58,516 nt of DNA from Planctomycetota bacterium (GTDB lineage Bacteria > Planctomycetota > UBA1135 > GCA-002686595). Positions 34,716-52,137 of this stretch are shown piece by piece; position 1 is the first letter of the stretch, and each line of letters begins with the position of its first letter. A program made the translations under genes and the position numbers. The DNA lies in NCBI GenBank assembly GCA_016872795.1, contig VGYZ01000015.1, forward strand, positions 1 through 58,516. The letters run 5' to 3'. The notes beneath the pieces are model-generated. The model made no database searches. It was not told where the DNA came from and saw only the letters and a program-made list of their open reading frames with translations.

Positions 34716-36376
34716 ATGATCCCGTTCCGACCCCCTACCTCGGCCGTGCTCACGCTCGCGGCTTGGGTCATTGCAGCGCGCGCCTTCGGCGCAGCCGGAG
34801 AGGGCCACTTCCAGCCCCTGGGCGCGGAGTCCTCGTCAACGCGTCGACCAACTACAACCAGTACTGGCCCCGTGTCGGGATCGCACCGGACGGCGACCGG
34901 ATCGCCTTCTGCTTTGCCAACGGGCAAGACCCCAACGCCCGCCACTTCTTCGCCAACGGGACGCCCGCCACGGGCAACTTGGCCTGCAACCCGACGCTCT
35001 CCCAGCACATCCAGGACGAGCCGGAAATCTGCTACTCGACATTGGGCAATCAGCTGGTGGCTTGGTCGGAGCGCTACGGTTACGACGGCGAGATCATGGG
35101 CATCTTCGGCCGCATCTTCACGCCGAGCGGCGCGCCCCTCGGCCCAGAATTCCAGATCAACCAGATCTGGCAGGCCTCGCAGTGGAGACCGCTGATCGCC
35201 GCACGTCCCGATGGCAAGTGGCTCGTGACTTGGTCGGGCGACTGGGACGGCGACGCGATGTTCCGCGTTGTGAATCCTGACGGGACCTTCTTCACACCGG
35301 ACATCCGAGTCAACACCTTCGACAACGGAGCACAGGTGGACACGGCCGGTGCAGCGGCTCCCGACGGGCGCATGCTGCTCGTGTTCGTTGACTTCTCCGG
35401 CTACGGGGCCATCGGGACCGGCACGAACCTATGGGTGCGGCTGTACGACGCCAACGGAGCTGCGCTGCAACCGGCTCCCGTGCCGCTCAACACCTCCGCC
35501 TACACGGCCACCGACCAACGCGAGCCACGCGTGGTCGCCGACGGGACGGGCCGCTTCCTCGTCACATGGGAAGATCAGAGCAAGGATGGCTCCGGCTACG
35601 GCATCTTCGCTCGACGCTTTGGCAACGACGGACAGCCGCTGGGCCCGGAGTTTCAAGTCAACACGAATGCCCTCGGATCCCAGCGCAACCCCAAAGTCTG
35701 CGCCGATGCGCTCGGCAACTTCATCATCGCGTGGGAAGACCGCGCCACGGGCGATGCCGATGTGCGCGCGCAGCGCTTCGACGCCTCGGGTCAGCGGCTC
35801 GGCGCGGAATTCGTGGTGAACACCGTCACCGCGGGAGACCAGAAGAGCATCGGCATCGCCACACATCCGACTTCGGGTCTGGTCGCGATCTCCTTTGAAG
35901 GCCCGGGAGTGTCGACGGACGCGTTCGCGCGGATCTACACGACCTACCTGACGCCGACGCCCTACTGCACCGCCAAGCTGAACTCGCTCGGCTGCGCTCC
36001 CAGCATCACATCCGCCGGCCTGCCGAGCCTGACGACTCCCGCGAACCCGCTCCGGATCGGCGCCACCCTGATGTTGAACCAGAAAGCCGGCCTGCTCTTC
36101 TGGGGTCGCGCCGGCGGCAGTGTGCCGTACTACGGCGGAACACTCTGCGTCCGCCCACCGGTCGCTCGCACCCCCGTCCAGCAATCCGGCGGCCTACCGA
36201 GCGGGCTCGACTGTTCGGGCACCTACGCGTTCGATTTCACACCGACCTACATGGCCCAGCAGGGCCTCACGAGCGGCGACAGCGTGTACGCCCAGTGGTG
36301 GTCCCGAGATCCGGGCTACGCCGGCAGCCAAGCCATCAGCCTCTCGAATGCCCTCGAGTTCGATGTTTCGCCCTGA
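34716..36376 (+). CDS. exported repeat protein with planctomycete-type C-terminal domain, interrupted by a one-base frameshift
   Basis: ATG at 34716 opens a signal-peptide-like N-terminus (AVLTLAAWVIAARAFGAAG) ending HFQPLGAE. The rest continues in another frame as LVNASTNYNQYWPRVGIAPD through to the stop at 36376. The junction is at about 34827-34831, where one missing base would restore the repeat pattern. The body has four or more repeats of the form GPEFQVNT...DALGNFIIAWED, typical of secreted propeller-like proteins. The last 140 residues begin YCTAKLNSLGCAPSI and end NALEFDVSP, a domain I associate with planctomycete exported proteins. It is either a pseudogene or a sequence error. Without the frameshift, a shorter frame begins at TTG 34763. 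Confidence 0.75.
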
Positions 36377-36681
36377 TGGAGGATCGCAGTTCGAAGGGCT
36401 CGACGCGCAGCGGAGCCCGGAGCCGAAGGGCTCGAACACGCAGAGTCGGCACGCAGCCCCCGATGGGCAATGCTGCCCTGCAGGTGCCACGACCTCGTGA
36501 AGACCGCCTCGCCTGGCGAGCAAAGCGCTCCGCTTCGCGCAGCAGCTGCGAGGTCTGCGCGGCGCAGGCCGCACCGGAGCTCGGGCCGTGAAGCCGGCCG
36601 AGGACTCGGCGGCGCTGTGCGGCGCCGAACGCTCGGCCCGACACGGAGAGCGAAACAAAACGGAGCGAAAAAAACGGAGAG
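36377..36681. other. gap between the exported protein gene and the rRNA terminator
   Basis: No gene is seen. A direct near-repeat of about 20 bases (TTCGAAGGGCTCGACGCGCAG-like) occurs near 36390 and again near 36423. Near the end, an A-rich stretch repeats ACGGAGAGCGA-type elements (about 36645-36685). Confidence 0.5.
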
Positions 36682-36727
36682 CGGGGAAAAAGAAAGAGCC
36701 CCCCGGCGCGCGAACGCACCGAGGGGC
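36682..36727 (-). terminator. rRNA operon terminator
   Basis: On the minus strand, a 13-bp stem (with three G-T wobbles) closed by a TTCG tetraloop (36698-36727) is followed by TCTTTCTTTTT. It lies seven bases after the 5S gene, a strong intrinsic terminator. Confidence 0.9.
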
Positions 36728-36734
36728 CAAGAGG

Positions 36735-36845
36735 CCCCGGCAACGACCTACTTTCTCGCATAAGCAATATCATCGGCGGAATCTGCTTGACGACCGTGTT
36801 CGGAATGGGAACGGGTATGACCAGAAACCTATGATCACCGGGATT
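36735..36845 (-). rRNA. rrf: 5S ribosomal RNA
   Basis: Contains the conserved 5S core CCCGTTCCCATTCCGAACAC on the minus strand, with terminal complementarity between CCCGG at the 5' end and CCGGG at the 3' end. Length about 111 bases; ends are approximate. Confidence 0.93.
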
Positions 36846-36972
36846 ACGTTGGCCAGCGCAATGCGCTCGGCCAAGTTGTAAGAAAGGTGAATTGGGTAGT
36901 CGCGCGACAAGCTCCTCAGCATTGAGGGTCATTCGTTCCCCTCTTCGACCACGAGGGTCGGAGTGGAGAAAG

Positions 36973-39931
<2,959 letters not shown>

Positions 39932-40123
39932 ACTCTCTTTGCTTCGTTCGCTGTAGGGTCGAGACGGACCAAACATCCGGACTCGACCGTGGTTGCCACA
40001 CGATTCCCAATTCACCTTGTTTTCAAAGAACGCCCCCGGCATGCGCCAGGGAACAGCTCGTCGGCTTGCGCCGAAGAGCGATGCGCGACCACCTGAACCT
40101 CCGTCTCGAGCCACCCGAAGGGG

Positions 40124-40196
40124 TGGAGGCGAGGGGACTCGAACCCACGACCCCCTGGTTGCAAACCAGGTGCTCTACCAACTGAGCTACGCCCCC
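40124..40196 (-). tRNA. tRNA-Ala (anticodon TGC)
   Basis: Acceptor GGGGGCG, anticodon stem CCTGG/CCAGG around TTTGCAA, anticodon TGC, T-arm GTGGGTTCGAGTCC. CCA is not encoded. It lies in the 16S-23S spacer after tRNA-Ile. Confidence 0.97.
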
Positions 40197-40286
40197 ATTT
40201 TGGATGGGATGACGAGCCCTTGGGGAGCGGTCCGCAGGAACTGCCGGCCCTCCGAGCGTCTCGCGCCCCTAGGCACCACTCGGGGG

Positions 40287-40363
40287 TGGTGCGCCTATCT
40301 GGACTTGAACCAGAGACCTCCCGCTTATCAGGCGGGTGCTCTAACCAACTGAGCTACAGGCGC
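40287..40363 (-). tRNA. tRNA-Ile (anticodon GAT)
   Basis: Acceptor GCGCCTG, anticodon stem CCCGC/GCGGG around CTGATAA, anticodon GAT, T-arm CTGGTTCAAGTCCAG. The gene ends ACCA, so CCA appears encoded at 40287-40289. First tRNA in the 16S-23S spacer. Confidence 0.97.
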
Positions 40364-40566
40364 GTGTACCGATGCCCATGCTCTGGAGCTCGTGGCCTCG
40401 GTTCGGCTCTGAACTTGGGGCGGCGCGCATGGCGCACCGGCGCCCTCGTCCTGACATCGAGGTGAGGTGGTATAAGAAAGGGTGACCCTCGTCACTGCGT
40501 GCGAACAACCTATGATCTCACATCCCACAGGCCGCAAGCGGCCAGACGGGATGTCTAACTCATCCG

Positions 40567-42123
<1,557 letters not shown>

Positions 42124-42332
42124 AAGTTTTTGAATTGGCTTGTTTGGAATCAGGAGCCCGAGGCGCCTGGCACATGGCCGGCGCCGTCGAGGCTCATGCT
42201 CGCACGAGTTTCAAGGGTCACCCTTGTTTTCAAAGAGCCGTCGGCCTCCCCGATGGAAGCCGCCGAAGGAGGCCTTGCGGACCCCGTTTTCGCCCCGTCG
42301 TGCGCGGTCGCGCTCGCCGTTGCGGGAGGGAG

Positions 42333-42360
42333 AGGATAGGCGCGGAAAGTCCAATGTCAA
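42333..42360 (-). promoter_or_regulatory. rRNA operon promoter
   Basis: On the minus strand TTGACA (42355-42360), a 16-base spacer, TATCCT (42333-42338). An A7 tract (about 42370-42376) lies upstream in the position of an UP element. The predicted start is about 200 bases before the 16S gene. Confidence 0.7.
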
Positions 42361-43028
42361 CGCCTTGGCTTTTTTTCGCACTCCGGTGTCTCATCGTGAC
42401 CGTAAGTGCTTGCAGAGGATGTGGTTACGGCGTTCGGATTTTTGGGACCGGGGGTCGAGATTTGCGCCGGGGGGCCGCCTTTGGGGCGCTCATGGGGCAT
42501 GTCATGAGGCCTTGGCCGAGCCCGCGGGCGCTCTCGCGGCGCTCCGGCCCGCTCGCGGTGGCTTGAAGGGAGCTCCGCGAGTGCCGGCCCGGCAACGCGC
42601 TCGGCACACCTAAAAGTGCTGTTTTCCTCGGTGTTTCTGCCACTGTCGGCCTCGAGTGGTCCCGCGTTTGGGGGCCGTCGCGGGGCCCGCTGGCGGCGAC
42701 GAGATACCGCGCCGGGCGGCCCAGCGCGATCCTGTGCGCGACCCGGCGCGCGGCTGCGCATCCACGGACGCGGCGGATCGCGTCTTTGATGGGCGGAATG
42801 GCGCCGGCTGCGGCCCGGGCTGGGGGTGCCCAGCGGCAGCGCCAACGCCGCCGCCGCGGGGCACTCGAGCGTGGAGCTGAGGCTGGCTCGAGAGCTTCAT
42901 GGGCCTCGGCGGCACGCGCCCAGCCGCTCGACGCTGCCCCCCCCCATTGTTCCGGCGCTGGCCTTGCCGCGGCCGAGGGCACGCTCGGCCCGCGAGCGGT
43001 TGCGAGCAATCGCTCCACCGCAAGGGCA
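42361..43028. other. long intergenic region upstream of the rRNA operon
   Basis: About 670 bases with no gene I can support. The part next to the rRNA promoter is AT-richer with short T and A runs. From about 42460 onward the sequence is very GC-rich with many short self-complementary stretches. Open frames here are on several frames at once and have no protein-like composition. No SRP RNA, tmRNA or RNase P core motif was found. Confidence 0.5.
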
Positions 43029-43064
43029 CGGGGCCGATCGCCTGGGAATTGGCGACCGGCCCCG
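43029..43064 (-). terminator. hairpin after the L,D-transpeptidase gene
   Basis: 14-bp stem (one G-T pair on the minus strand) with an 8-base loop, 56 bases after the stop codon of the L,D-transpeptidase gene. No U-tract follows, so termination is probable rather than certain. Confidence 0.5.
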
Positions 43065-43119
43065 CGCTGTCCGATGCGTCGGAGCGCTCCGTCAGGGGCG
43101 CACGACAGGCTCACCCAGG

Positions 43120-44133
43120 TCAGGGCTCGACGAGCACTTGCGCGCCGACGGGCAGGATCTCGAACAGCTGCTCGACATCGCGGTTGCTCATGCGGATGCA
43201 GCCGTCGCTGATGCGCTGGCCGACGCTGGTGGGATCGTTGGTGCCATGGAAGCCGAGCGCCGTGCCGCGTCCCTCGAGGTTCCACGCCAGCCAGCGGGTT
43301 CCCAGCGGATTCTGCGGATCGCCGAAGGGCACCGGCTCGCGGCCCGCAGGGGTCCACATCGGGTTTTCCTGCTTCGCTCCGATGGTGTAGGTGCCCGGCC
43401 GAGTCGCGTTGCCCTCGCGGCCAACCCCCACTTCCCAGGCGGCGGCCACTTCGTCACCGAAGCAGTAGAACGCCCACATCGCGCTCAGGTCGACGCGCAT
43501 CGACGGCGTCTGCAGCGGCACGCGCAAGAGCGCTCCGGGACGGATCGCCGTCGAGCTGGCGAGGCGATTCGCGCGCACGATCTCGCCCGTGCACAGGAGC
43601 AGGCCGGTCCGCCCCTCCAAGATCCGCTTGCGGATCGCGATCAGGCTGTCGCCCGATTGAACGCTGACATCGGTGGCGGGCCAGGTGCCCTTCGGATTCC
43701 AGCGGTGTTCCGCCTGCGCGGCCGCAAGCAGCGCTGTCCAGCGAGCGAGCGCGGTTCGATCGTCGCGTCCCCCAGCCACATGGCCCAACATGAGCTTCGA
43801 GAGCGTCGCGGCCGCCTGGGCGAAGGAGCCCGAGGCCAGCTGGGCGCTGGCGCGTTGCTCCAACTCGAGTTCTTCCGAAGGCACGCTCGCAGCCGGGGCG
43901 CCCACCGCGATCCCGCCGTCGGTGGGGCTCGCGTTCGGCGCCGCCGGGGCCGCAGCTTCGACCGCGCCCGCAGCGCTCACCGCTTCGCGCTCGGAGCCGC
44001 CGCTGTCTTCGAAGCGCAAGAACCCGCCGAGGTCGGCTTCCCCCTCCCCTGCCGCTGTCTCGCGACCGCAAGCGCCCAGCAGGAGGATCGACGCGAGGAC
44101 CACGGGCACGCAGGGCGCAGGGCGGTGGGACAT
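43120..44133 (-). CDS. LysM-containing L,D-transpeptidase lipoprotein (YkuD family)
   Basis: Periplasmic enzyme that cross-links peptidoglycan or attaches proteins to it. The 337-residue product has a lipoprotein signal (VVLASILLLGAC, Cys22), a low-complexity Ala/Gly/Glu region and a helical part. A LysM domain lies at about 163-215 (VQSGDSLIAIRKRI; IRPGALLRVP). The C-terminal YkuD domain carries the catalytic signature HGTN...SDGCIRMSNRD. The ATG at 44133 starts the signal peptide; the longer open frame upstream is not protein-like. It implies a peptidoglycan wall in this organism. Confidence 0.93.
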   Translation of the reverse strand: MSHRPAPCVPVVLASILLLGACGRETAAGEGEADLGGFLRFEDSGGSEREAVSAAGAVEAAAPAAPNASPTDGGIAVGAPAASVPSEELELEQRASAQLASGSFAQAAATLSKLMLGHVAGGRDDRTALARWTALLAAAQAEHRWNPKGTWPATDVSVQSGDSLIAIRKRILEGRTGLLLCTGEIVRANRLASSTAIRPGALLRVPLQTPSMRVDLSAMWAFYCFGDEVAAAWEVGVGREGNATRPGTYTIGAKQENPMWTPAGREPVPFGDPQNPLGTRWLAWNLEGRGTALGFHGTNDPTSVGQRISDGCIRMSNRDVEQLFEILPVGAQVLVEP

Positions 44134-44440
44134 GGGAGATCGGCCGCGCGCAGCACGGCGCAAGAGCGGAGGCAGAGAATGCCGGAGTGCCGCCCGCGCC
44201 CCTCGCGCGGGTGATCCCCCGGCCAGGGGAGGATCGGGGAGCCCCGGCGATGCCGTGCCGGCGCTGGTACCCGGAACCTTGCGCAGGTTCAGGGGGGTCC
44301 CACATGCCCGGACAGTGCCGAGCGATCGCGTTGGGACCCGTTGGATGCGAGTTCGGTCCGGGGTTGTGTCCGGGTCACGAGCTCGCCAGGGTTGTCCCCA
44401 AGACCCTTCTAGCACCGCTGGCCGAGACCAGCAACGGCGT
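44134..44440. other. gap between ileS and the L,D-transpeptidase gene
   Basis: About 307 bases without a supported gene. It must hold the end of the ileS transcript and probably the promoter of the transpeptidase gene, but no clear -35/-10 pair or strong terminator was recognised. Confidence 0.4.
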
Positions 44441-47755
<3,315 letters not shown>

Positions 47756-47769
47756 GGGAGCTGTGCCTT

Positions 47770-48807
47770 CTACCAAGCCTGAGCCCGGATTTCCGCCGCG
47801 ATGCGCTCGGCGAGCTCGAGCGCCCGGTAGCCGTCCTCGCCGCTCACCTCGGGCGCCGCGCCGCTGCGCACGGCCGCCAGGAAGCTGTCGAGCTCGGCCT
47901 GTAGCGGGCGGTCGTGCTCGCTCAAGTCGAGCTCCAAGAGCTCGAGCATCCCGCTCGAGACTAGGTCTGTGCGCGCCGCGATCTCCTCCGGGGTCAGGTT
48001 CGAGAGCGCGCTGCGCCCCTCGACCCAGCGCGGCCCCTTCTTCACGACGAGCCCGTAGTTCTTGTGCAGGTCGAGGCTCACGTAGGCGGACGACGAGAAG
48101 AGCCGCAGGCGACGCACCGGCTGCAGTGACGCACGGCTCGCGGTGATGTTGGCACGCGCGCCGTTCTCGAACACGAGGCGCACGCTGGCCATGTCCTCGT
48201 GGTCGGTCAGGATCGCGCCGCCCGCGCTGTCGACGCTCGTCACGCTCGAGCCGACGAGGAAGCGCACGAGGTCGAGATCATGGATCATCAAGTCGTGCAC
48301 GACTCCGATGTCCGTCGAGCGGAAGCTGAACGGCGCGAGGCGCTGGCACTCCACGAAGCGCGGCACGATGCCGAGCTCGCGCACCTTGCGCAGGCCGGGC
48401 TGGAAGCGCTCGACATGGCCGACGGAGAGCAGCGCGCGTCCGCGCGCGGCCGCGCCGAGGATCGCGCGAGCAGAGTCGAGATCGTGAGCGAGCGGCTTCT
48501 CGACAAGGCACGCGATGCCGTTCTCGAGCAGCGGAACCGCGACCTCGGCGTGCGCCACGGTGGGCACCGCGATCACGACGGCGCGCGTGCCCTGCGGCAG
48601 TGCGGCGAGCACGTCGGCAGGAGAGCGCCCCTCGAGCGTGCGCGCCTCGACGCAGAGCTCGCCGCCGATCTTGTGCGCGCGTTCGGCGCTGGCGTCGATC
48701 ACGGCCGCGAGCTGGACATCCGTGCGCTGCGCGAGAATGCGCGCGTGGAAGGTGCCGAGGTGGCCGACGCCGAGGACAGCGACGCGCAGGCGCTCAGTGG
48801 CCTGCAT
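47770..48807 (-). CDS. Gfo/Idh/MocA-family oxidoreductase beside lpxA
   Basis: NAD(P)-dependent sugar oxidoreductase fold, 345 residues. The Rossmann motif is AVLGVGHLGTFHARIL, the EKP motif is CLVEKPLAHD, and the active-site region is IGVVHDLMIHDLDLVRFLVG. The ATG lies inside the end of lpxA (14-base overlap). GnnA, which oxidises UDP-GlcNAc for 3-amino lipid A, belongs to this family and is coded beside lpxA in some bacteria. No GnnB-like aminotransferase is nearby, so the function stays open. Confidence 0.85.
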   Translation of the reverse strand: MQATERLRVAVLGVGHLGTFHARILAQRTDVQLAAVIDASAERAHKIGGELCVEARTLEGRSPADVLAALPQGTRAVVIAVPTVAHAEVAVPLLENGIACLVEKPLAHDLDSARAILGAAARGRALLSVGHVERFQPGLRKVRELGIVPRFVECQRLAPFSFRSTDIGVVHDLMIHDLDLVRFLVGSSVTSVDSAGGAILTDHEDMASVRLVFENGARANITASRASLQPVRRLRLFSSSAYVSLDLHKNYGLVVKKGPRWVEGRSALSNLTPEEIAARTDLVSSGMLELLELDLSEHDRPLQAELDSFLAAVRSGAAPEVSGEDGYRALELAERIAAEIRAQAW

Positions 48808-49651
48808 GGACGCCGCCGCAAATGCGCTCGCGACCGAGCTGGATGAACTGCTCGCGCAGGCTCTCGCGATAGCGCCCCTTGAGTCCGCGCGCCTGCTCCT
48901 CGAGCGCCGTGCAGAGCTCGAGCACCTCGGGCGAGCTGCCCGCGTCGGCGCGCAGCGCTTCCACGCTCTGGCGCTGCGGCTGTCCGGAGCGGTAGATCAG
49001 GCGGAAAGCGGCCTGAACCGCTTCGATCTGCTGCTCCGTGAAGCCCGCGCGGGCGAGTCCCACGATGTTGACCTGCCGCACACGCGCCTGATGGCCTTCG
49101 AGCAACATGAACGGCGGCACATCCTGAGGCACGCGCGTCATGCCGCCGATGTACGCGTAGCGCCCGATCGACACGAACTGGTTCGCCGCTGCCGCGCCGC
49201 CGATGTTGGTGCCGTCTCCGACGCGCACATGACCGGCGAGCAGCACGCCGTTGGCGAGGATCACGCGGTTCCCCACCTCGCAGTCGTGCGCGACATGACA
49301 GCAGGCCATGAGCAAGCAGCCCGAGCCGATGCGCGTCAGTCCGCCGCCCTTCACGGTCCCGCAGTTGATCGTGACGAACTCGCGCACGGTGTTGCCGTCG
49401 CCGATCTCGAGCCAGGTCGGTTCGCCCTTGTGCGAGAGATCCTGCGGAGGGCCGCCGAGGTTGGCCTGTCCGACGATCAGGTTGTCCGCGCCGAGCCGCG
49501 TCACGCCGTCGATCACGACATGCGGTCCGATGCGCGTGCGGTCGCCAATGCACACGCCGGGACCGACGATCGAGTACGGACCGATGTCGACATCGACGCC
49601 AAGCTCGGCGCCCGGGCTCACGACAGCGGTCGGGTGGATCTGCGTGGCCAT
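48794..49651 (-). CDS. lpxA: UDP-N-acetylglucosamine O-acyltransferase
   Basis: First enzyme of lipid A synthesis; adds a 3-hydroxyacyl chain to UDP-GlcNAc. The 285-residue product has the left-handed parallel beta-helix of hexapeptide repeats from IHPTAVVSPGAELG through about residue 190. The catalytic region is MACCHVAHDCEVGN, followed by the helical C-terminus (GLARAGFTEQQIEAVQAAFR). It starts two bases after lpxC-fabZ. Confidence 0.96.
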   Translation of the reverse strand: MATQIHPTAVVSPGAELGVDVDIGPYSIVGPGVCIGDRTRIGPHVVIDGVTRLGADNLIVGQANLGGPPQDLSHKGEPTWLEIGDGNTVREFVTINCGTVKGGGLTRIGSGCLLMACCHVAHDCEVGNRVILANGVLLAGHVRVGDGTNIGGAAAANQFVSIGRYAYIGGMTRVPQDVPPFMLLEGHQARVRQVNIVGLARAGFTEQQIEAVQAAFRLIYRSGQPQRQSVEALRADAGSSPEVLELCTALEEQARGLKGRYRESLREQFIQLGRERICGGVHAGH

Positions 49652-49653
49652 GC

Positions 49654-50946
49654 TCACCCCTCCAGCATCGTGAACATCAGGTTCGCCTCGCACACCACGC
49701 GGCCGGCCACGCTGCCGGTGCCCTTGACCTGCCCCATCTCGCCCTTCATGCGCAGCGTCTCGACTTCGATGCGCAGCTGATCGCCGGGCACGACGGCACC
49801 GCGCAGCTTGACCTTGTCGATCGACCACAGGACCGCGAGCTTGCCGGTGAATTCGAGCTTGCGCAGCAGGAGCACGCCCGCGAGCTGCGCCATCGCCTCG
49901 AGCTGCAAGACACCCGGCATGACCGGATGGTCGGGGAAGTGGCCTTGGAAGAACGGCTCGTTGATCGAGACATTCTTGATGCCGACCGCACGCTGGTAGC
50001 CGTCGATCTCGATCACGCGATCGATCATCAGGAACGGGTAGCGGTGCGGCAGGAGCTTCATGACCTCGCGGATGTCGAGCCCGCTCTCGCGCTGAATCAG
50101 CCCGCCGGTCTCCTTCTCCTGCATCAGGTCAACGAGCCGCCGCACGAGCTCCGCATTCGTGGCGTGACCCGAGCGCGTGGCAATCACATGCGCGTGCAAG
50201 TCCGCACCGAGCAGCGCGAGATCCCCGATCAGGTCGAGCATCTTGTGGCGCACGGGTTCGCCCGCCATGCGTAGCTGCGTCTGCGGATCGCCGAGCACCG
50301 CCGTGTTCTCGCGCGTCGCGCCCTTGCCGAAGCCGGCGGCCTTGAGCTTCTCGATGTCCGACGCGAGACAGAATGTACGCGCCGAAGCGATGTCCTTCGC
50401 GAAGCTCTCCGGCGTGACATCGAACTGCAGCGAGCCGCCCTGAACGCTCGGATCGTCGAACGACGCGATGTACTGGAGCGTCAGCCCGGCCTGCTCGCTC
50501 GGGAGCGCCACGAGCGTGGCGGACTTCTCGCGCACATAGATCGGCTCTTCGAGGCGAAAGGCGCGCGCCTCCGCGCGCTGCTCGACGGTACCGACTTGCT
50601 GGAAGAGCTCGAGGAACGCTCGCGCGCTGCCGTCCATGCCCGGCATCTCCGCCCCGTCCATCTCGACGCGCAGGTTGTCGATGCAAAGGCCCGCGCAGGC
50701 CGCGAGCAGGTGCTCGACCGTCTCGACTTCCGCGTTGCCACGCTTCAGGCGCGTGCGCAGGTCCGCGTGCACGCGGTACTGCACCAGCGCCGGAATCGGC
50801 GGAGCATCCGGCACGTCCGTGCGCACGAACTCGATGCCCGTGCCCTGCGGAGCGGGCAGCACGCGCGCGCGCACGGTCTGGCCGGAGTGGAGCCCGACGC
50901 CGGAAAACTCGACCGGCGCACGCAGCGTGCGTTGCAGGCGACTCAT
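49654..50946 (-). CDS. lpxC-fabZ: bifunctional LpxC deacetylase / FabZ dehydratase
   Basis: 430-residue fusion. Residues 1-280 are LpxC, the zinc UDP-3-O-acyl-GlcNAc deacetylase, with ligands in VEHLLAA and HKMLDLIGDLALLG and the catalytic His in SGHATNAELVRRL. Residues 285-430 are FabZ, the 3-hydroxyacyl-ACP dehydratase (LLPHRYPFLMIDRV; FFQGHFPDHPVMPGVLQLEA). LpxC-FabZ fusions are known in Bacteroidetes and Planctomycetes. The ATG overlaps the lpxD stop (ATGA). Confidence 0.97.
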   Translation of the reverse strand: MSRLQRTLRAPVEFSGVGLHSGQTVRARVLPAPQGTGIEFVRTDVPDAPPIPALVQYRVHADLRTRLKRGNAEVETVEHLLAACAGLCIDNLRVEMDGAEMPGMDGSARAFLELFQQVGTVEQRAEARAFRLEEPIYVREKSATLVALPSEQAGLTLQYIASFDDPSVQGGSLQFDVTPESFAKDIASARTFCLASDIEKLKAAGFGKGATRENTAVLGDPQTQLRMAGEPVRHKMLDLIGDLALLGADLHAHVIATRSGHATNAELVRRLVDLMQEKETGGLIQRESGLDIREVMKLLPHRYPFLMIDRVIEIDGYQRAVGIKNVSINEPFFQGHFPDHPVMPGVLQLEAMAQLAGVLLLRKLEFTGKLAVLWSIDKVKLRGAVVPGDQLRIEVETLRMKGEMGQVKGTGSVAGRVVCEANLMFTMLEG

Positions 50947-51992
50947 GCTTCACCTCGCTTCTCGAGCTCGCGCTCGAGCTTCTTCAGCCGATCGTGCATC
51001 TCCCCGAGCTTGCGCTCGAGCGCCAGCGTGCGCATGAACTCGCCCTTGGGCCGCGCCCACCAGCCCATGTAGTCCGCGCCCGCGGGAACATCCTCGAACA
51101 CCGCGCTCGCCGGGGCGATGCGCGCGCCGTCGCCGATCTTGAGGTGCGTCGAGATGCCGACCTGCCCGGCGAGGATCGCGCCGCGGCCGATCGAGGTCGA
51201 GCCCCCCACGCCGACTTGCGCGATGAGCAGCGCGCCCTCCCCCACCTGCACGTTGTGGCCGACGTGCACGAGGTTGTCGAGCTTCGCGCCGCGTCCGATG
51301 CGCGTCGCGCCGAAGCGGCCGCGGTCGATGGCGCAGTTCGCGCCGATCTCCACCTCATCCTCGATCACGACCGTGCCGGCGTGCGGCACCTTGTTCCAGC
51401 CTTCGATGCCGCGCGGCCCGACGAGCGGGTCGAAGCCGAAGCCGTCGGAGCCGATCACGGCACCCGCGTGCACGAGGCAGCGCGCACCGATCGAGATCCC
51501 GTCGTAAGCGACGACGCCCGAGCGCAGCTCGGTGTCCGCTCCGACGCGCACATTGCGCGAGAGCACGACATTGGGGTGCAGCGCGGCGCGCGCGCCGAGC
51601 ACGCAGCCCGCGCCGATCACGCAGCCCGCGCCGATCGAGACATCGGGGCCGAGCTCGACTCCCGGCGCGAGCTGCGCCGTGGGATGAACACCGGCGGCTG
51701 GCCGCAGCGGCAACCGATCGAAGACGCCGAGCAAGAGCTGGAAAGCTCGATTGGCGTCATCGCAGCGCAGGAGCGAGAGCCCCTCGCGCGGAACGGCGAG
51801 GGTGCGCGGCACGACCAGCGCGCGCGCGCGGGTGGCAGCGAGCTCGCGCGCGTAGCGCGCATGGCCGAAGAAGCTGATCTCGTCGGGGCCGGCTTCCGCC
51901 AGCGCCGCCGGGCCGCTGACGCGGAGCTCCGGGTCGCCTTCCAGCGACGCGCCGCACAGGGCGGCCAGTTCTCTCAAGCTACGGTGGGACAT
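50943..51992 (-). CDS. lpxD: UDP-3-O-(3-hydroxyacyl)glucosamine N-acyltransferase
   Basis: Third step of lipid A synthesis. The 349-residue product has the N-terminal uridine-binding domain (ELAALCGASLEGDPEL; EISFFGHARY) and a hexapeptide beta-helix (GVELGPDVSIGAGCVIGAG onward). The catalytic His lies in VHVGHNVQVGEG, and the C-terminus is a charged coiled helix (MHDRLKKLERELEKRGEA). ATG at 51992 gives the family N-terminus; the frame extends upstream without homology. Confidence 0.96.
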   Translation of the reverse strand: MSHRSLRELAALCGASLEGDPELRVSGPAALAEAGPDEISFFGHARYARELAATRARALVVPRTLAVPREGLSLLRCDDANRAFQLLLGVFDRLPLRPAAGVHPTAQLAPGVELGPDVSIGAGCVIGAGCVLGARAALHPNVVLSRNVRVGADTELRSGVVAYDGISIGARCLVHAGAVIGSDGFGFDPLVGPRGIEGWNKVPHAGTVVIEDEVEIGANCAIDRGRFGATRIGRGAKLDNLVHVGHNVQVGEGALLIAQVGVGGSTSIGRGAILAGQVGISTHLKIGDGARIAPASAVFEDVPAGADYMGWWARPKGEFMRTLALERKLGEMHDRLKKLERELEKRGEA

Positions 51993-52137
51993 CGTCGATC
52001 CGGGCCCCAAGCGGGACCCCTCAGGCGTTCTACGGTGCGAAACGGCCCGCGGAAGGCTCCGCACGGGAGCTTCCGAACGCAAAAGGGTGTACCGGCGGGG
52101 CCGCGTCCTGTCAAACGCAAGCGGGCCGAGAGGGCGC

